Assembly (NCBI GenBank): GCA_003342815.1
Contig: PTEX01000197.1
Span: forward strand, 1,096,799-1,160,798
DNA: 64,000 bases
Reading direction: 5' to 3'
DNA from: Eudromia elegans
Lineage: Eukaryota; Chordata; Aves; Tinamiformes; Tinamidae
In this document: positions 24,429 through 36,136 of the stretch, in pieces
How the letters are laid out: the number at the start of each line of letters is the position of its first letter
Position numbering within the stretch: position 1 is the first letter of the stretch
Program-made: the position numbers and the translations under genes
The notes under the pieces: generated by a model
The model's database searches: none
Seen by the model: only the letters and a program-made list of their open reading frames with translations
What the model was told of the DNA's origin: nothing

Positions 24429-26753
24429 GATTTATAGTGCACTGAGATTTTCCAGTTTTTGATAATGTGGTTAAAGGTGCCACAATGGAAAACAGTTGCG
24501 AGTTACCTAAGCAATAAATTGCCATATGTTTCACCCTTGAGACTTCAGTGACCTCTGCCATCCATAAACTAGCACTGCCATGTACAATCAAACAGCTGCA
24601 CTAATCTGAAAACAGCCTTGAACCCAGAAGCCAAAGTGGATTTTGTGGTCATTTAACCTTCCATTTAAAATTCTGGTGTTTCTGCAGATTGCTGGCCATG
24701 GTCAGCACTGAATACATCCGCTGCTTACTCTGTGCAGCTCTGTGATTGTCACCAGTCTGGAAAAGTCAGCCTCAGCCCTTGAATAATTTCATGGAGGGCT
24801 TGGCTTTTTGATTTAAAAAGAAATGAAAAAAAAAGAAGTTGTGTGGTTTTGTTTATCTGCAATGACTAAGACATTTAGTTATCCCAGGTAAAACCTGTGG
24901 CCTGGGCAAAACTCTTTGGTGTTCCATTGAAATCAGCTGAGGGAGCCTCACTTCTGAAAGCACAATTAAGTCAATCTTATTGAGATCGTATTTTGGTAAA
25001 ATCAAAGAACCTTTGCTTCACAGTGAGTTGGCTGAAGGTTGGTGGATGCTCATTAGTTATGCCACGGTGAGAATGCACTTTAGTCAGCAAAGGGCAGTGT
25101 CATCCATAAGCATAGAGATGAGTAGTTTTATGGACATGAAAAGTTCTGCTGATCTCAGTGTGAGCATATAAAGTGATTGTCCTGGAGGCTTATTTCTTGA
25201 TACCGCTGAACTAATTTTCCATCAGAATCATTACCATTTGGAAGAGAAAATGTTTATTTATACTTCATTTTGACTCTGAAATAAGTAGTTGCATTTTTTA
25301 AAGCTCAGACCATTGTACAGATATTTGCTGCTGTGCATCTTTGCTAGGAGAAAGCTCCTTACGTAAAATGAATTTGCTTTCTGCATATACCAAGCCACAT
25401 TGATTTACTACTCAATTCCTGACCAAATTTTAAGAATGTGAATGTTGTCTCTAAATGGCCTCTAGAATTGAAGAGATGTTATGAGGACTCTGAACAAAAC
25501 TGTGGAACACACAGGTAACTCATCTATGACACTTATGATCTGCTTTTAAACACGGCTGCATCTGAATTTGAAGCAGAATGTCTCAGAGAGAAGATTGCAC
25601 TTCAACACAGAGTGCAGGCATATGCTGGGTGAAGGCATTGACTTCTCCAAATCTGCTTGTTGTATAAGGTTTGATCATCGTTAACATCTGATGCAATCAC
25701 ATGCTTGGCAGTTTCCATGCTTTTGTGCTTTTGTCAGATGGCCTTTGTTGTGTTATCTGTGCCCGCAGCTAACCGAGTAGAGTCTGTTTTAGTCGGCCTT
25801 TCCTACTTTGAAAACTGTGTCTGAAATCATTTCTGCCGTGACCGAGCTTTCCCATTTTAGTTTTGCTCACCTTCTCTTGCAGATCTTGATCATTCAGGCT
25901 TAGTGTAGCTTTGTTGAAGGAACTGTGTCAGGCTGTAGACTGGCACATTTAATAGAGCATGGCCTAAGGCTCATGCTCCCGCACCACCTTATTGGCAGGG
26001 TCTTTCTGTGCTTGCTCTCTGGAAGGAGCTGATTAACACACAGCGCGGGGATTTCTGCCTCTGCCTGCTCAGTAATTTGCAGGGCAGCTCTGCTGACGTC
26101 TAAAGCAGCTGCCAGTTAAATGGGCAGTAGCTTGTGCTCTTTTGGGTTCAGAGTCTGCAACCTTACATGTGTCACCGTACAATACAGAAGCACTGTATTG
26201 GTATTTGCTACATCTAAACATCAGTTAGATACATCTGGTAATTTGGAGCCTGTGCAGTCGTTTCTAAGCAAAATCACTGTGTGCTGATCATTATTAGCAT
26301 CTTCATCTACAGCTGTCAAAATCTGATGCACATTGAAACCAAGGGTCAGGGTTTTATTTTTTTAGGCTCAAACGGATAACCATAAGTGTTTGTCTGATTT
26401 TTGCATTACTCCTATTTGTTGATGTCTGTGCCTGTTTGAAAGTCCCACTAGGCATCTTTCCAAATACTTAGTAGTTTAAAATATTTTTGCAATGTGCCAC
26501 TCGGTTGTTGTCGGTTATTGTGGTGATGCTCATGTCTTTTGGGGAAGGAGGAGTAGATTTTGCCAGAGATCACATAGTAGATGAGCTTCCAGTGGGGGGA
26601 AGGAGATATCTCCTGATGTGCTGGGGTTGACACTGAGTTATCCTTTCTCCCACTGTGCTACCAGGAGGCACAGATGTGGGTTCTGCTGCCTCCTTTTGCA
26701 TGAACACGTAGTAAAAATCAGCATGCACGGCCAGCCTTTTGGTCATCAGTTAT

Positions 26754-27392
26754 TGTTGTAACTGTCGGGAAACCCCGCGGCTGCCGGATGACGTACGCAG
26801 CCGCCGAGCGCCGGCCCGACAATTCCGGCCCCCCTCCGGAGATATTCTTGGAGGAGGCCCGTGGGGCGCCACGCAGCGCACCGGCAGGCCGGCCGGGATG
26901 CCGCCCTGAGGAGTCTTCTGTGAGAGCGGGGGCTGCCGCCTAAGACCCTGAGTCACTCACGCTCACACTCAACGGCGCCTTCACACACGCACACACTAAC
27001 AGAGAGGACGCACACAGGGGTCTGCAGCAGAACAGCCAACTTTACTGAGGGAGGCGTGGGGTATTTATAGGGCGACGGCACCGCGCTAACATTTCTGACT
27101 GGCCCAGGCGTGGCCACCCTTCTGTCCCCCATTGGTTGCCGGTGTTGGTACGATCGCTTGGCGGCTTCAGATTGGGGCACTCTGGATCCTCCTGACCATT
27201 GGCCCCTGCCAATGGCGGGAGAACCCAGGCCTCCCATTGGCTAGAAGCCCTAGGCCGCCTAGCAACCCCGGCCAGGCCAAGAAGCGCTCCAGCCCCCACC
27301 GCCCTGGGTCATCTAGAGGTCAGGCGGCTTGGCCACCCTACGTCCCTACGGCCCTCCCCCATTAACTATAATACAATATATACATATGTACA
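26754..27392 (-). mobile_element. Probable solo LTR of an endogenous retrovirus (minus orientation)
   Basis: A CpG-rich island of about 640 bp sits in AT-rich flanks. Its plus-strand left edge is TGTTGTAAC and its proposed right edge is ATGTACA, giving TG...CA ends on both strands. Read on the minus strand it has the layout of a U3-R-U5: an AT-rich start, four CCAAT boxes (plus-strand ATTGG at 27131, 27171, 27198 and 27236) and one in the opposite direction (27209). A TATA box TATAAATA (plus 27062-27069) and an AGTAAA poly(A)-signal variant (plus 27041-27046) follow, then a GT-rich U5. No primer-binding site or gag-like sequence adjoins it, so it looks like a recombined solo LTR. A convincing target-site duplication is lacking (AGTTAT on the left, AGCTAG on the right), so the right boundary is uncertain. 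Open frames inside it are not viral genes. An alternative is a TATA-type host promoter, which fits less well. Confidence 0.62.
27062..27069 (-). promoter_or_regulatory. TATA box within the LTR
   Basis: The minus strand reads CCTATAAATACC. Upstream on that strand are several CCAAT boxes within 60-180 bases, so transcription would start near 27030-27040 and run leftwards. Whether it is active cannot be told from sequence. Confidence 0.55.
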
Positions 27393-30300
27393 AGCTAGGC
27401 TGCTGGGTCCGATCCTCTCCTGTGCATCAGTCAAAGGGGGCTGCAGAACAATGTTCTGCAACGTAACTGATTATTAATTTAGGGGATTACTGGTTCCCAT
27501 ACCAAACCCTCATTCAGTGGTGATAGAGAAGTTAATTATCATTCTAGGATTTTCATTGAAAGATCTCAATGTAGGAAACGAACAAATTCACGTGAGAATG
27601 GAAGTGTCTTTCTATGCAATCCGTAGGTTGGTTTATGTCTTACAGATCAATAGAACATGCAAAGTGACCTGGATTTACAGCAGCTGAGGGTCTAACCTCA
27701 CGGGCCACTCTGAGACACAGTCTGCGTGGTGCTCAGCAGCTTGGCTAGTGCTTTCAGGGATCTGAGATCAGGATCAGAGAAGGAACTGTCTGGGATCACA
27801 ACAGTTCTCCAGAATCATCTCTTTTCTATCTATCAGAAGGGCCCTTCTTGAGGCAATAGGAGCTTCCATCACCAGTGTTGCCTTGCAGAGCAAAACTGGA
27901 AGAGCCTATTTTTCTACAAATTTCTGTCCTATGCCAACAATACTCTCTGGCCTACCTCCTCAAGCCCACCCTGAAAACCATCCTCGGGTCTACAGCCTCC
28001 TAAGTGCTGTTTCAGGTCTCTCTCATAACCCCGACCTTCACTTTGCCTCCCTCTTCACCACAGGCCTCCCACTCATTGCCAGATGCCATGCGAGAGGCTG
28101 CTTGAGTGCTTTCACAACACCAAACAGAGCGAACTGGATCAGCAAACCCAACGCTTAAGCCTTAATGTTTCTGTGAGAACTTCACTTCTGGGTCTCTGTA
28201 CTCAGAATACCTCCTGTTTTTTCACAAAATTTGCCAGAACGTCGTGTCCTGGAGATTTATCACCCTCAAGTCCAGTGTGGATCAAAGTGTATCAATGGGT
28301 TCAAAAGTCATCAAAGGTCACTGAAAGTGGCGAGACGGGCACACATCTCTGTGGTACAAACATTTGCTTCCTTAGAAAGATGAGGCGTAAAAATAGCAGG
28401 ATTGTAATGAACGCTGTTGGCATAAATAAGTGTTTCATGATTGAAACTTAAGGCAGAGACAATATATTAATAAGAACCAGATGCCCAGCCCATGTATACT
28501 TCCATAGAATAAGTACAAAAGTCTTTTTCCTAGATAATTTCAGCAACCTTCTTTATTTACAGTGTATTTACAAGCTTGTGTTACTGTGCTGTATAGTCTG
28601 TGTCACTTTTCATTTGTATCCACTCACTAGAAGCTGAAAAATACAAACCCAGTTACAAATGAAACAATTATTTCTTGTTGTTCCTGCTCGTGATCGGTGG
28701 TCCTGCAACATTACCTTTTATCTTAAAACCAGGAGGGCAGCTCAGCATCTCTGAGGAGATCTTTAGCACCTTGCCAAATTGTGTTATTCGTGTGCTACAC
28801 ATGCATACATATGCAGTAGTTTGGAGCGGGTGTGTAAACCTTAGTTCTGCGCTGTGGCTACAAAAGCAAAGTTGTCATTCCCCATACTCTATGTGATTAG
28901 AGACTTTTCTCTCCTGCTGCTCTCCGATACACAGAAAATCACCTTTTCCAAGAAAAATTCAATATTTTCTGATGCCTCCTGCTGTCTGAGAGCCAACAGT
29001 CTTCTGAGCCCTCTCCCTTCAAAGAGCAATCGAATTCTATGCAGATAACTCCCTTTCCCACTTGAGACGTTTTCCTTTCAGCCTGAAAGACTTTCTGGCA
29101 TCTGTTTTAGACTGCTTTGGAACACCTGCTGCTGGTGACAATGCAGGTCTTTTTCTGCAGGAAGAAAGGTGACATATTAGGAAAAAAACCCCACAGTTTT
29201 ATCAAAGAAATTTGCACTACTTCAACACCTGTCCCTAATTAAAAAAAAAATTAACTTCTTGAAAGTTATTAATAAAAATCTGTTTTGATCTTTACTAGAG
29301 AGCAGACTTGTGTGATGGTAACGTTTCCACATGAGTACAACACTCGAGGTTCCAACAGAGAGCAACTTGGCTGCTGAAGACTCTTTCTGCCTTGCTTGGA
29401 ATATTTATTGCTTGCAGTTTTCTGGCTTCCTTCCTCTTCGGTCACCTCTCTGGAGATGCATATTCTCTGCTTATTCGCTAACACCTGCGGTGGTGCTTCA
29501 CTGACTGCATTCCTTGACTGCTCATATAGATGGAATTGTTAAGCATCCTTAAGTGCTGTTGCAAAGTAGATGTTGTGGGCATCATGGCTTCAAACGCATT
29601 CAGCCCTATGGATGCCCTCCATATTTCCTACTTACCCCTGTGTAATCCGGACAATCTGCACATGGAGCAGCATGCCCTCCTCATCCAGCCCTGGCAGACA
29701 GACCTGCATCTCAGACTTTGTTCTGCAGGAGCACCAGAGACTTCTGGAAGGTCACGTGCACGGGCAGGGGTGTGCCAAGCTGAGCAAGCAGGAACCCATA
29801 CATCTAGGGGTGCCCTGCTGTCCAGATAGTTGGGTTGGGCTGCCCGTGAGATCTGGAAGGAGATCCATTTCCAGGCCAAGCATGACAGCACTTGGCTGGA
29901 ACTAGGAGAAATTCATCCTTTGGATTCAGTGTATTTTAGACATGATGTGTCTATTCCTCCTCAGAAGGAACCTAATTAACTGCCAAGAAGAGGCCCCTGC
30001 AGAGGACAGAGCCTCTGTCCAGAGATGGGACAGTGGCCTTTAACCTGCAGGTTCTATCGATTGCTGCCACTGGCCTGTGAAGGAGATCAGCAGGAGAAGA
30101 GAATATCCAGGAAAAAAGTGATGCCTCCCCTAGCAGTGTTGTTTAGATGGATGGAGGAGGAACAGGAAGAAAAGCGGAACTGAAATTTCCCAGCGGTAAA
30201 CTGATGTGAGCTGGCCCAAGTGGTAAGATCTGGCCTGCACTCAGATGGCAACTGACTGTTACATGCTGCTGGGAAAGGGTGTTAGATGCTGCTGACGTAG

Positions 30301-32149
30301 GTGTGGATGGCAAAACGCATGACTGTCTCCCCCTGGCACCACATCAACAGTCCAGGCTGATATTGAGCCAGACAAAAAGCCTGTTTGCAATCATCTTGAC
30401 CTGGAAAAAAAATCAAGCTGGAAGGACACCGTGTTCCCTCAGTATAGACTGTGAGGTCTACTGTGAGCCTTGGTGATCTCAGTGGCCTTTCATAGCCTGA
30501 CACTGAACAGCTTTGTAAGCAGAGCCCACAGACAGCCCCAGAGCAGCACACGTGGGACCAGTGCAGAAGGGCTCTCCGGAAATGCAGACCCTGTAAATGG
30601 GGGTGAGTGGCTTATTAAGAAGCCACCTCACTTAGTGACAGATGTAAAATTTGACTGTGAATGTGAGACTTTATGGTAATAGTGATGACAACCCTGAGCT
30701 TTCCTGTAGCACCTTTTTATGTAAGACTCTTGAAACATCTTTCAAACGAGGAACAAACAAGACACATTTATCAGAGGCACAAACTGAAGACTAGAGAGGC
30801 TGAGGTTTTCTCCTGGTTACAGGTTAAGTCAAGGCATCCCAGAGTCACCCTTGATCGGGCACCAGAGAGCCTCCCCTGGGCACTGTGTGCCCTCAGTGAT
30901 GAATGAGGAGGGCATCTCTGTGCTCAGTGATGAATGAGGAGGGTATCACTGCACAGCACTAGGCCTCTCTTTACCCTTCTGCTTCTGTGCATTGCTCTGA
31001 TGTATAATAAATGACACTGGGTGCTTTCTCCTCCTGAATTTGCAAAATCAAGCCGGAAGCCTAACAATGCCTGAGAGTTTAAGGAAGAGGGAAGAAAACT
31101 GGGAGGTCGGGGTCACCAGAACTTTAATACCTTTAATTTTCACCATTCCTCCTTGACCCTCTTTCATTTTCAAAGCACATGTAGGGTGAGGCTAAAGGGG
31201 AAGCTGGAAGCATAATTACGGAACCTGTTTCCTCTGTGGATGTGCTTTCTGCAGGGACCTCTGCCTGTGATGTGGGTATCAAACCTACACCAAGAGCCAC
31301 AGAGCTGCTGCCTGGGGCTCTGACATGCCTGGTCTGCCAGATTTGTTGTTCCCACTAAGGAGCTCTTGGGTACCTTGGATCTGTTAGAAAGAGGGAAATA
31401 AAATGCTTAACAGTAACGCTTCCCGCTCCAGGGGTGCAGCTCCAGTTAAGACTGTGCAGACAACCACAGTGGTTCTCCTCACTCTGATCCTTCTCTGCAC
31501 CGAGGCCAGTGCTCACTGCATACACTTGTGTCAAAGCTGCTTAACTGAGGAGCTTCTTTATAGGGTGCCACAAGAACTAAGGCTCACATGGTGATGACTG
31601 AAATACATTTCCTCTTTGAAAGGCTGGCAAGAGTATTTGAAAGCAATTCATCGGGTTGTCTAATAGCATTTTGTTCTTCTTGTCTCAGAAAGATTAGCGT
31701 AGCTTGGCATTCCAGACACTTGAATACAAGATCATGTATTTAGGTGCTCCCAATGGATTTTTTTTCTTCCATTAACTTGTTCAGTTTCCCTCTGTACCCA
31801 TGTACTGTTATTACTCACATCCTCTGGTAAAGAGCTCAGTTTAACTAAGCAGTATTAAAAAGAAACAATCTTTCAGATTTTTACGAACCTGACACCTAGC
31901 TTTGGCTGGTGTCCCAAAATTGCCCATACCAGGCTCTGGATGACCAGAAGGCTATTGATAATACCAGAAGGTCTTTAGAGGAAAAGGGCCAGTAGGAGAG
32001 GAGTAGGACAGGTGGAAGTACAGGTAGATGTGTCCAAATTAAAAATGACACACGGCTTAGATAAGCAATGACTAAGAAATGTGTGGTCTGTGAGATAAGC
32101 AGATCTTTGATGAATATGAATACGCTCCTACTCTCCAGAGCACAGGAGG
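27393..32149. other. Intergenic sequence, nothing recognised except a short duplication
   Basis: I see no supported gene, RNA or element in this stretch. It contains many chance open frames of 60-120 codons without recognisable motifs, and the 31-bp duplication at 30892-30951. Confidence 0.55.
30892..30951 (+). repeat. 31-bp tandem duplication
   Basis: A unit starting CTCAGTGATGAATGAGGAGG at 30892 repeats at 30923, with a few substitutions near the end of each copy. Confidence 0.85.
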
Positions 32150-32425
32150 AATTTTTGGTGTGACATGCAAGGATGTAACACGGGCTAATAGTGTGACAGT
32201 CAGGCTAAATGTAAGGTATAACTTCCTGACAGTGAAGTATTTTATGCTGTGGAATAGTCTCCCAAGGGAAAGGACAGGAACCCAACTGCTCGGCCCTTTT
32301 TAAAACCAGGCTGGACAAAGCATTAGGAAGTGAACTCCAGAGAGCAAGTTTTAATGGGTAGGAAGAGGGACCAGTGATCTAATAGGTCCCTTCCATTTCT
32401 AACTCCTATGATATCGTATAATGAG
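32150..32425 (+). mobile_element. CR1 LINE 3' end fragment
   Basis: The order of features matches the CR1 3' region on the plus strand: a segment like GTATAACTTCCTGACAGTGA, a tryptophan-like GGAATAGTCTCCCAAGGGAA segment, then GGCTGGACAAAGCATTAGG. It ends with AGGTCCCTTCCATTTCTAAC and a degenerate ATTCTATGAT-type tail near 32405-32425. Divergence is moderate to high. The 5' limit is approximate. No coding capacity remains. Confidence 0.8.
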
Positions 32426-35029
32426 TTTTGGCTGGTTTTAAGCTCAGAGGATAAAATGCAGATAAAAAGACATTAACAATATGAATAAAGAGAAAACTGT
32501 ACGTTTATGTAACAGTCATGAAAGGTGTCAGATTAAGAGTTCCTTGGACCAATGGTGCTGTCCAAAAGTAGCATTACAAATAGGAAAGGGAAAATCCTTG
32601 GTAGTGATTATGGTAATGACTTATTTCCCTATAGCTCCTATAGTGCAGAAGGATCCAAGAGTGCATTTCAAGCTGTGCACGTGCATGTGTGTGTTGATGT
32701 AATGTGAGAACTGCCTCAGTTGACACTCAAATGTACCAAACACTGGGCTGAAACAACCTATTTTAATGGAGAAAAAAGCAACCTGATGCAGCAGTTTAAG
32801 ATGGGATAGGAAGAATAACTTCCGTAACTGAAACTGTAAGAAGACTCTTTTTGATCTGGTAGAATTTCATTAACTGATTATCTGGGCATCAGTTTCTTCA
32901 GCAACTGTCTTTCTCTATGTCCTTGCTTTTAAGGCATTGAGATCTGCAATATTGACTGCTTTTCCCTGGCTCCTTCAGAGTATGCCAGTGAAAGGTCTGT
33001 AAAAGTAGGGTCGTGCTCAGAAAGGCCACACTGAACTTCCTGCTTTTGGTGACTTCCACAAGGTCACTCAGTGGATTATGGCATTCTTCATCCTACCTCA
33101 CCCTCACCTTTTGGCATCTTTTCAAAGAGCTTTTCTTTCAACTGGTGTGTTTTCCAGACTCTTGGCTCTAGAAGTTCAGTTCATGTCAGAATATCCTGCT
33201 CTGGATGTGATGTCTGGAAATGGCTGCTGCAGACAAAGTCTGTCTGTTCATGTAGTTTATATCTCAGGTCCCGTGGGCCTTGACTTCCAGTCTGAACTCT
33301 GGGATGGAGATTCTGATTTAGTTAGCAAGGACAACAAGCAAGCCCTGTAGGAAAAGAATAGCCTGAAAATGGAAACAGTAATGTCTATATATGGGGCTAG
33401 AAGTGCCAGTTCAGAAAAACTGAAATGTAAACTGATTTTTTTATGCTGCATTTTGAAATGAAATTTGTTTTCGGTAATCATTCTTAATGAGGTCAATTCT
33501 TTCTCCCCACCCCTTTTTTAAATAAAATATTCACAAATCTAACATAAAGAGCTAGGAATTGGCCAGAATATAGAGGTTACAGTACATCTATGTTGTTTAT
33601 CCACCAAGAAAATGGATTTCCCTGGAAGACAGGATTGAGGAATCACTTCGGGTGAAAGAGGAGGGAGAGGAGCTAGGTGAGAACCTGCATATGGAACACA
33701 GAGTCTTTCTGAGACCATAGCACTGACTCACATGACATTAAAGATATTTGTTCTCATTAATATTATCTACAAAGTTATGTTTAATGCAATATTTGTTAGC
33801 CACACAATTTCTGTGACACTTAATTTGTTAATTAAGGTGACAGACTTATATAATGAAGTGTCATTGAGTGTTGAATAGCTGAGGTACTAGATAGTTTGCA
33901 CGATTCGCTGCACAGATTTATCAAATATTCAGGTTTTTATACCTGGCCTCTACAGATGTAACCGTTTTAGGGTTTAGCTATCCAGCATGAAGCAGTCAAG
34001 AGTTTCCTCTGCATGTTTTTATTATTCCTGAGGGTTCATTGGAACTAGAGTGGATAAAAGGGAAACCTTTATCCACCAGAAGTTCTAACATTTCAATAAA
34101 AGAAAAAACCCTTTCCAGCTGTGCAAAGTGCTGCCATTCTCGTGCCTCCAAAATATCAAAGTTCTGAATATTTATTTAGAAACAGCTAATATGAAATTCC
34201 TTTTCAGATTAATGAGATATTCAGAGACATTAGGCAGACCTAGACTTGCTCATGTACAGATGAGGAGAAACCATTATCCTGAAAGCCACTACAAACCTTC
34301 ATGATCGGGGATTCCCAAGACTGGTAGGTTTTTAGTTTAAAGCACCTGAAAAAAAATGATTTCACCAACAGTTTCGTTCATGTGAGTTGTCAAAATTGCA
34401 ATGTTCTCCTGATATGGCTTTTTTTTTTTTTTTTTTTTCTGAATTATCTAATGGAAAAATTCTCTCTCCAAAAATTTTCCATTAGCCCTAGCACTTAGAC
34501 TGTAGATTAGTATTTGACTTTTAGTAAGACACAGATTCCTAGAATTATGTTTTCTGGGAACAGGAGTTTACTCCATTTTCTTTTAGGCACCTTTTTTGAA
34601 CCTTACTTTTCTTAAAATGTGAATGAAAAAGCTCTCTCGGGCAGGGAGTTGTTCATCAGCTGTTGTTCTCTGATGTAAGAAACACTCAGTCTCCTTAGGC
34701 TGCCTTGTTTTGGGGAGGGATGTTCTCTGGCAAGAGGCTGCAGGTCACTTCCCTGTGTTTTCTAGGCGGATGCTAGTAAGAGCAGCCAGGAAAAGGATGG
34801 GCAGGATCTCACCTGGAATCTAGCAACAAAACCACCGTGAGCCAGAGAGCTTTACCTCCTGTTTAAATGCTAAATTCATATTACACAAAAGGAAGGAGAC
34901 AATTCCAACATCCAGCTGTAGTGCAGATCCTGAGGAGCCAAGGAGGTCTAAATACCATGATGAGTGGTGTGATCTACTGACAAGGGAACTGAGTACTCCG
35001 GTTTATATTTCCTGCATGATGCTGACAAG
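32426..35029. other. Intergenic, includes a candidate conserved-looking AT-rich block
   Basis: No gene or dated transposon was recognised. A T20 run (34419-34438) lies just before an inverted repeat at 34448-34485. The block 33721-33900 is rich in TAAT and TTAATTAA-type motifs and looks like a non-coding regulatory element by composition only. Confidence 0.5.
34419..34485. repeat. T20 run followed by an imperfect inverted repeat
   Basis: T20 at 34419-34438 is followed by arms CTAATGGAAAAATT (34448-34461) and AAATTTTCCATTAG (34472-34485). These are reverse complements with one mismatch around a 10-nt CT-rich spacer. Confidence 0.8.
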
Positions 35030-35130
35030 TGAGACCTTGAAGAGCTCGTTCGCCTCAGTTTGCCAGTGTGTAAAACGGGAGCGATGTCACTCCTTTTCCT
35101 CAGCCACTGTGTTTTGAGACCTCCAGAGGT
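35030..35130 (+). mobile_element. MIR-like SINE fragment
   Basis: GAGACCTTGAAGAGCTCG, then GCCTCAGTTTGCCAGTGTGT and AAAACGGGAG follow the MIR core order (GTGACCTTGGGCAAG, GCCTCAGTTTCCTCATCTGT, AAAATGGGGA). It is sense on the plus strand. The match is good enough for an ancient element, but its edges are indistinct. Confidence 0.6.
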
Positions 35131-35998
35131 AGCAGGCAGCATAAGCCTGTTCATTAGCGTGGGCATTTAGTGCTTGCATTTTCATCGCAGCACATCACGA
35201 TCGTGCAGGGACCTACTAGGGTAGTGGGTGCGATACAGTGAGGAGGCCTTTGGGGAATAGGGTCCCTGCACTTCAGTTCATCACCAGAGCGACAGGATTG
35301 CCTGGTGCTGCAAGGAGGAGGAAAGCGGCCCGTCGTACGACAGGTAGCTTCTCATACCCAGAATGTGCTTGCAGGGCTTTCAGTTCTGGGCTGCTCCTAG
35401 GCCCTTAGAGCTGGATTTGTAGAGAATCATTGCAGCATTAGGAGGAAGCCCTCAGAGAGGGGGTTTTGCCACTTCTGGTGGATAAAGTGAGAACTTCCTG
35501 GCATGGTTTACATTAAAGATAGCGTCTTTAGTCAGGGCCTTGCAAGTGGAAAGAGGGGGCCATCTTTGCTGCACTGGACCGTCGTCAGATGCCTCTGCAT
35601 GGCGAGAGAGCTGGAAACAGCAGTGCTTTGGCTGCCAAAGGCCTGATCTAACGTGCAGCAGAAACCAAGTAGACTTCATGCTAGAATCAGGTAAATGTGA
35701 TGAATTTTTGCCTAATAATTGGTGGCTAAAGGGTCCTGATAATTTGACTGCTACTCTAGGGACAAGTGCTGCATATTTAACTTTTAGTCACTACCCTTTG
35801 GTACTAAACTTTGGAGACTGTTCCTCTCCTTTAAATCCCTGCCATTTATTTAAATATCTGGGGTTCTCTTCTTTCTCAAGCACCAATATAAGTGTATTTT
35901 CTTTCTCCTGGTAATCTCCTGTAGCCTGTGGAGTGTCAAATGCATCAGCTGTGCCCTCTCCACAGGGCCCTGCTGAGGGAATGGGCTGACTCATCGCA

Positions 35999-36019
35999 GC
36001 ACGAACGTTATGTTCGTGC
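35999..36019. repeat. Perfect 8-bp inverted repeat
   Basis: GCACGAAC, loop GTTAT, GTTCGTGC. Both arms contain CpG, which is unusual for neutral sequence of this composition. Confidence 0.9.
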
Positions 36020-36118
36020 AGGAACGGGAAACTCGTGGCCCGGAGCCCACATGCTCAGTCAGCGCCGGCTCCGCGGTGAAGGAGCTCTGGAAAGCCTCCC
36101 GCGCACCGGCGGCTTCCC

Positions 36119-36136
36119 GCTGCTGCTGCTGCTGCC
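36119..36136 (+). repeat. (GCT)5GCC triplet run
   Basis: Five GCT units followed by GCC. It is short and of the kind that can expand, but is not unusual at this length. Confidence 0.9.

Larger units (their letters stand above)
21471..26753. other. Intergenic sequence downstream of FARS2
   Basis: No gene, RNA or dated transposon could be recognised here. The region contains a T17 run (23594-23610), a T-rich tract with C interruptions (24261-24292) and a strong inverted repeat at 24398-24428. The longest open frame (23139-23570, minus, 143 codons) has no recognisable motif or family resemblance and no coding signature I could see. Confidence 0.6.

Noticed and set aside
26750..27477. Several open frames of 60-95 codons inside the LTR
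   Set aside because: They result from GC-rich, stop-poor LTR sequence and do not resemble retroviral proteins.
30720..30840. Possible MIR fragment (CAGAGGCACAAACTGAAGAC and following GGTTAAGTC)
   Set aside because: Similarity is restricted to short pieces and the order is not convincing.
33040..33070. ACTTCCACAAGGTCACTCAG resembling part of an MIR core
   Set aside because: Only about 20 bases match; no flanking MIR similarity.
35540..35914. Open frame of 124 codons (+) near the CpG-rich patch
   Set aside because: No family resemblance; no supporting promoter, splice or poly(A) arrangement.
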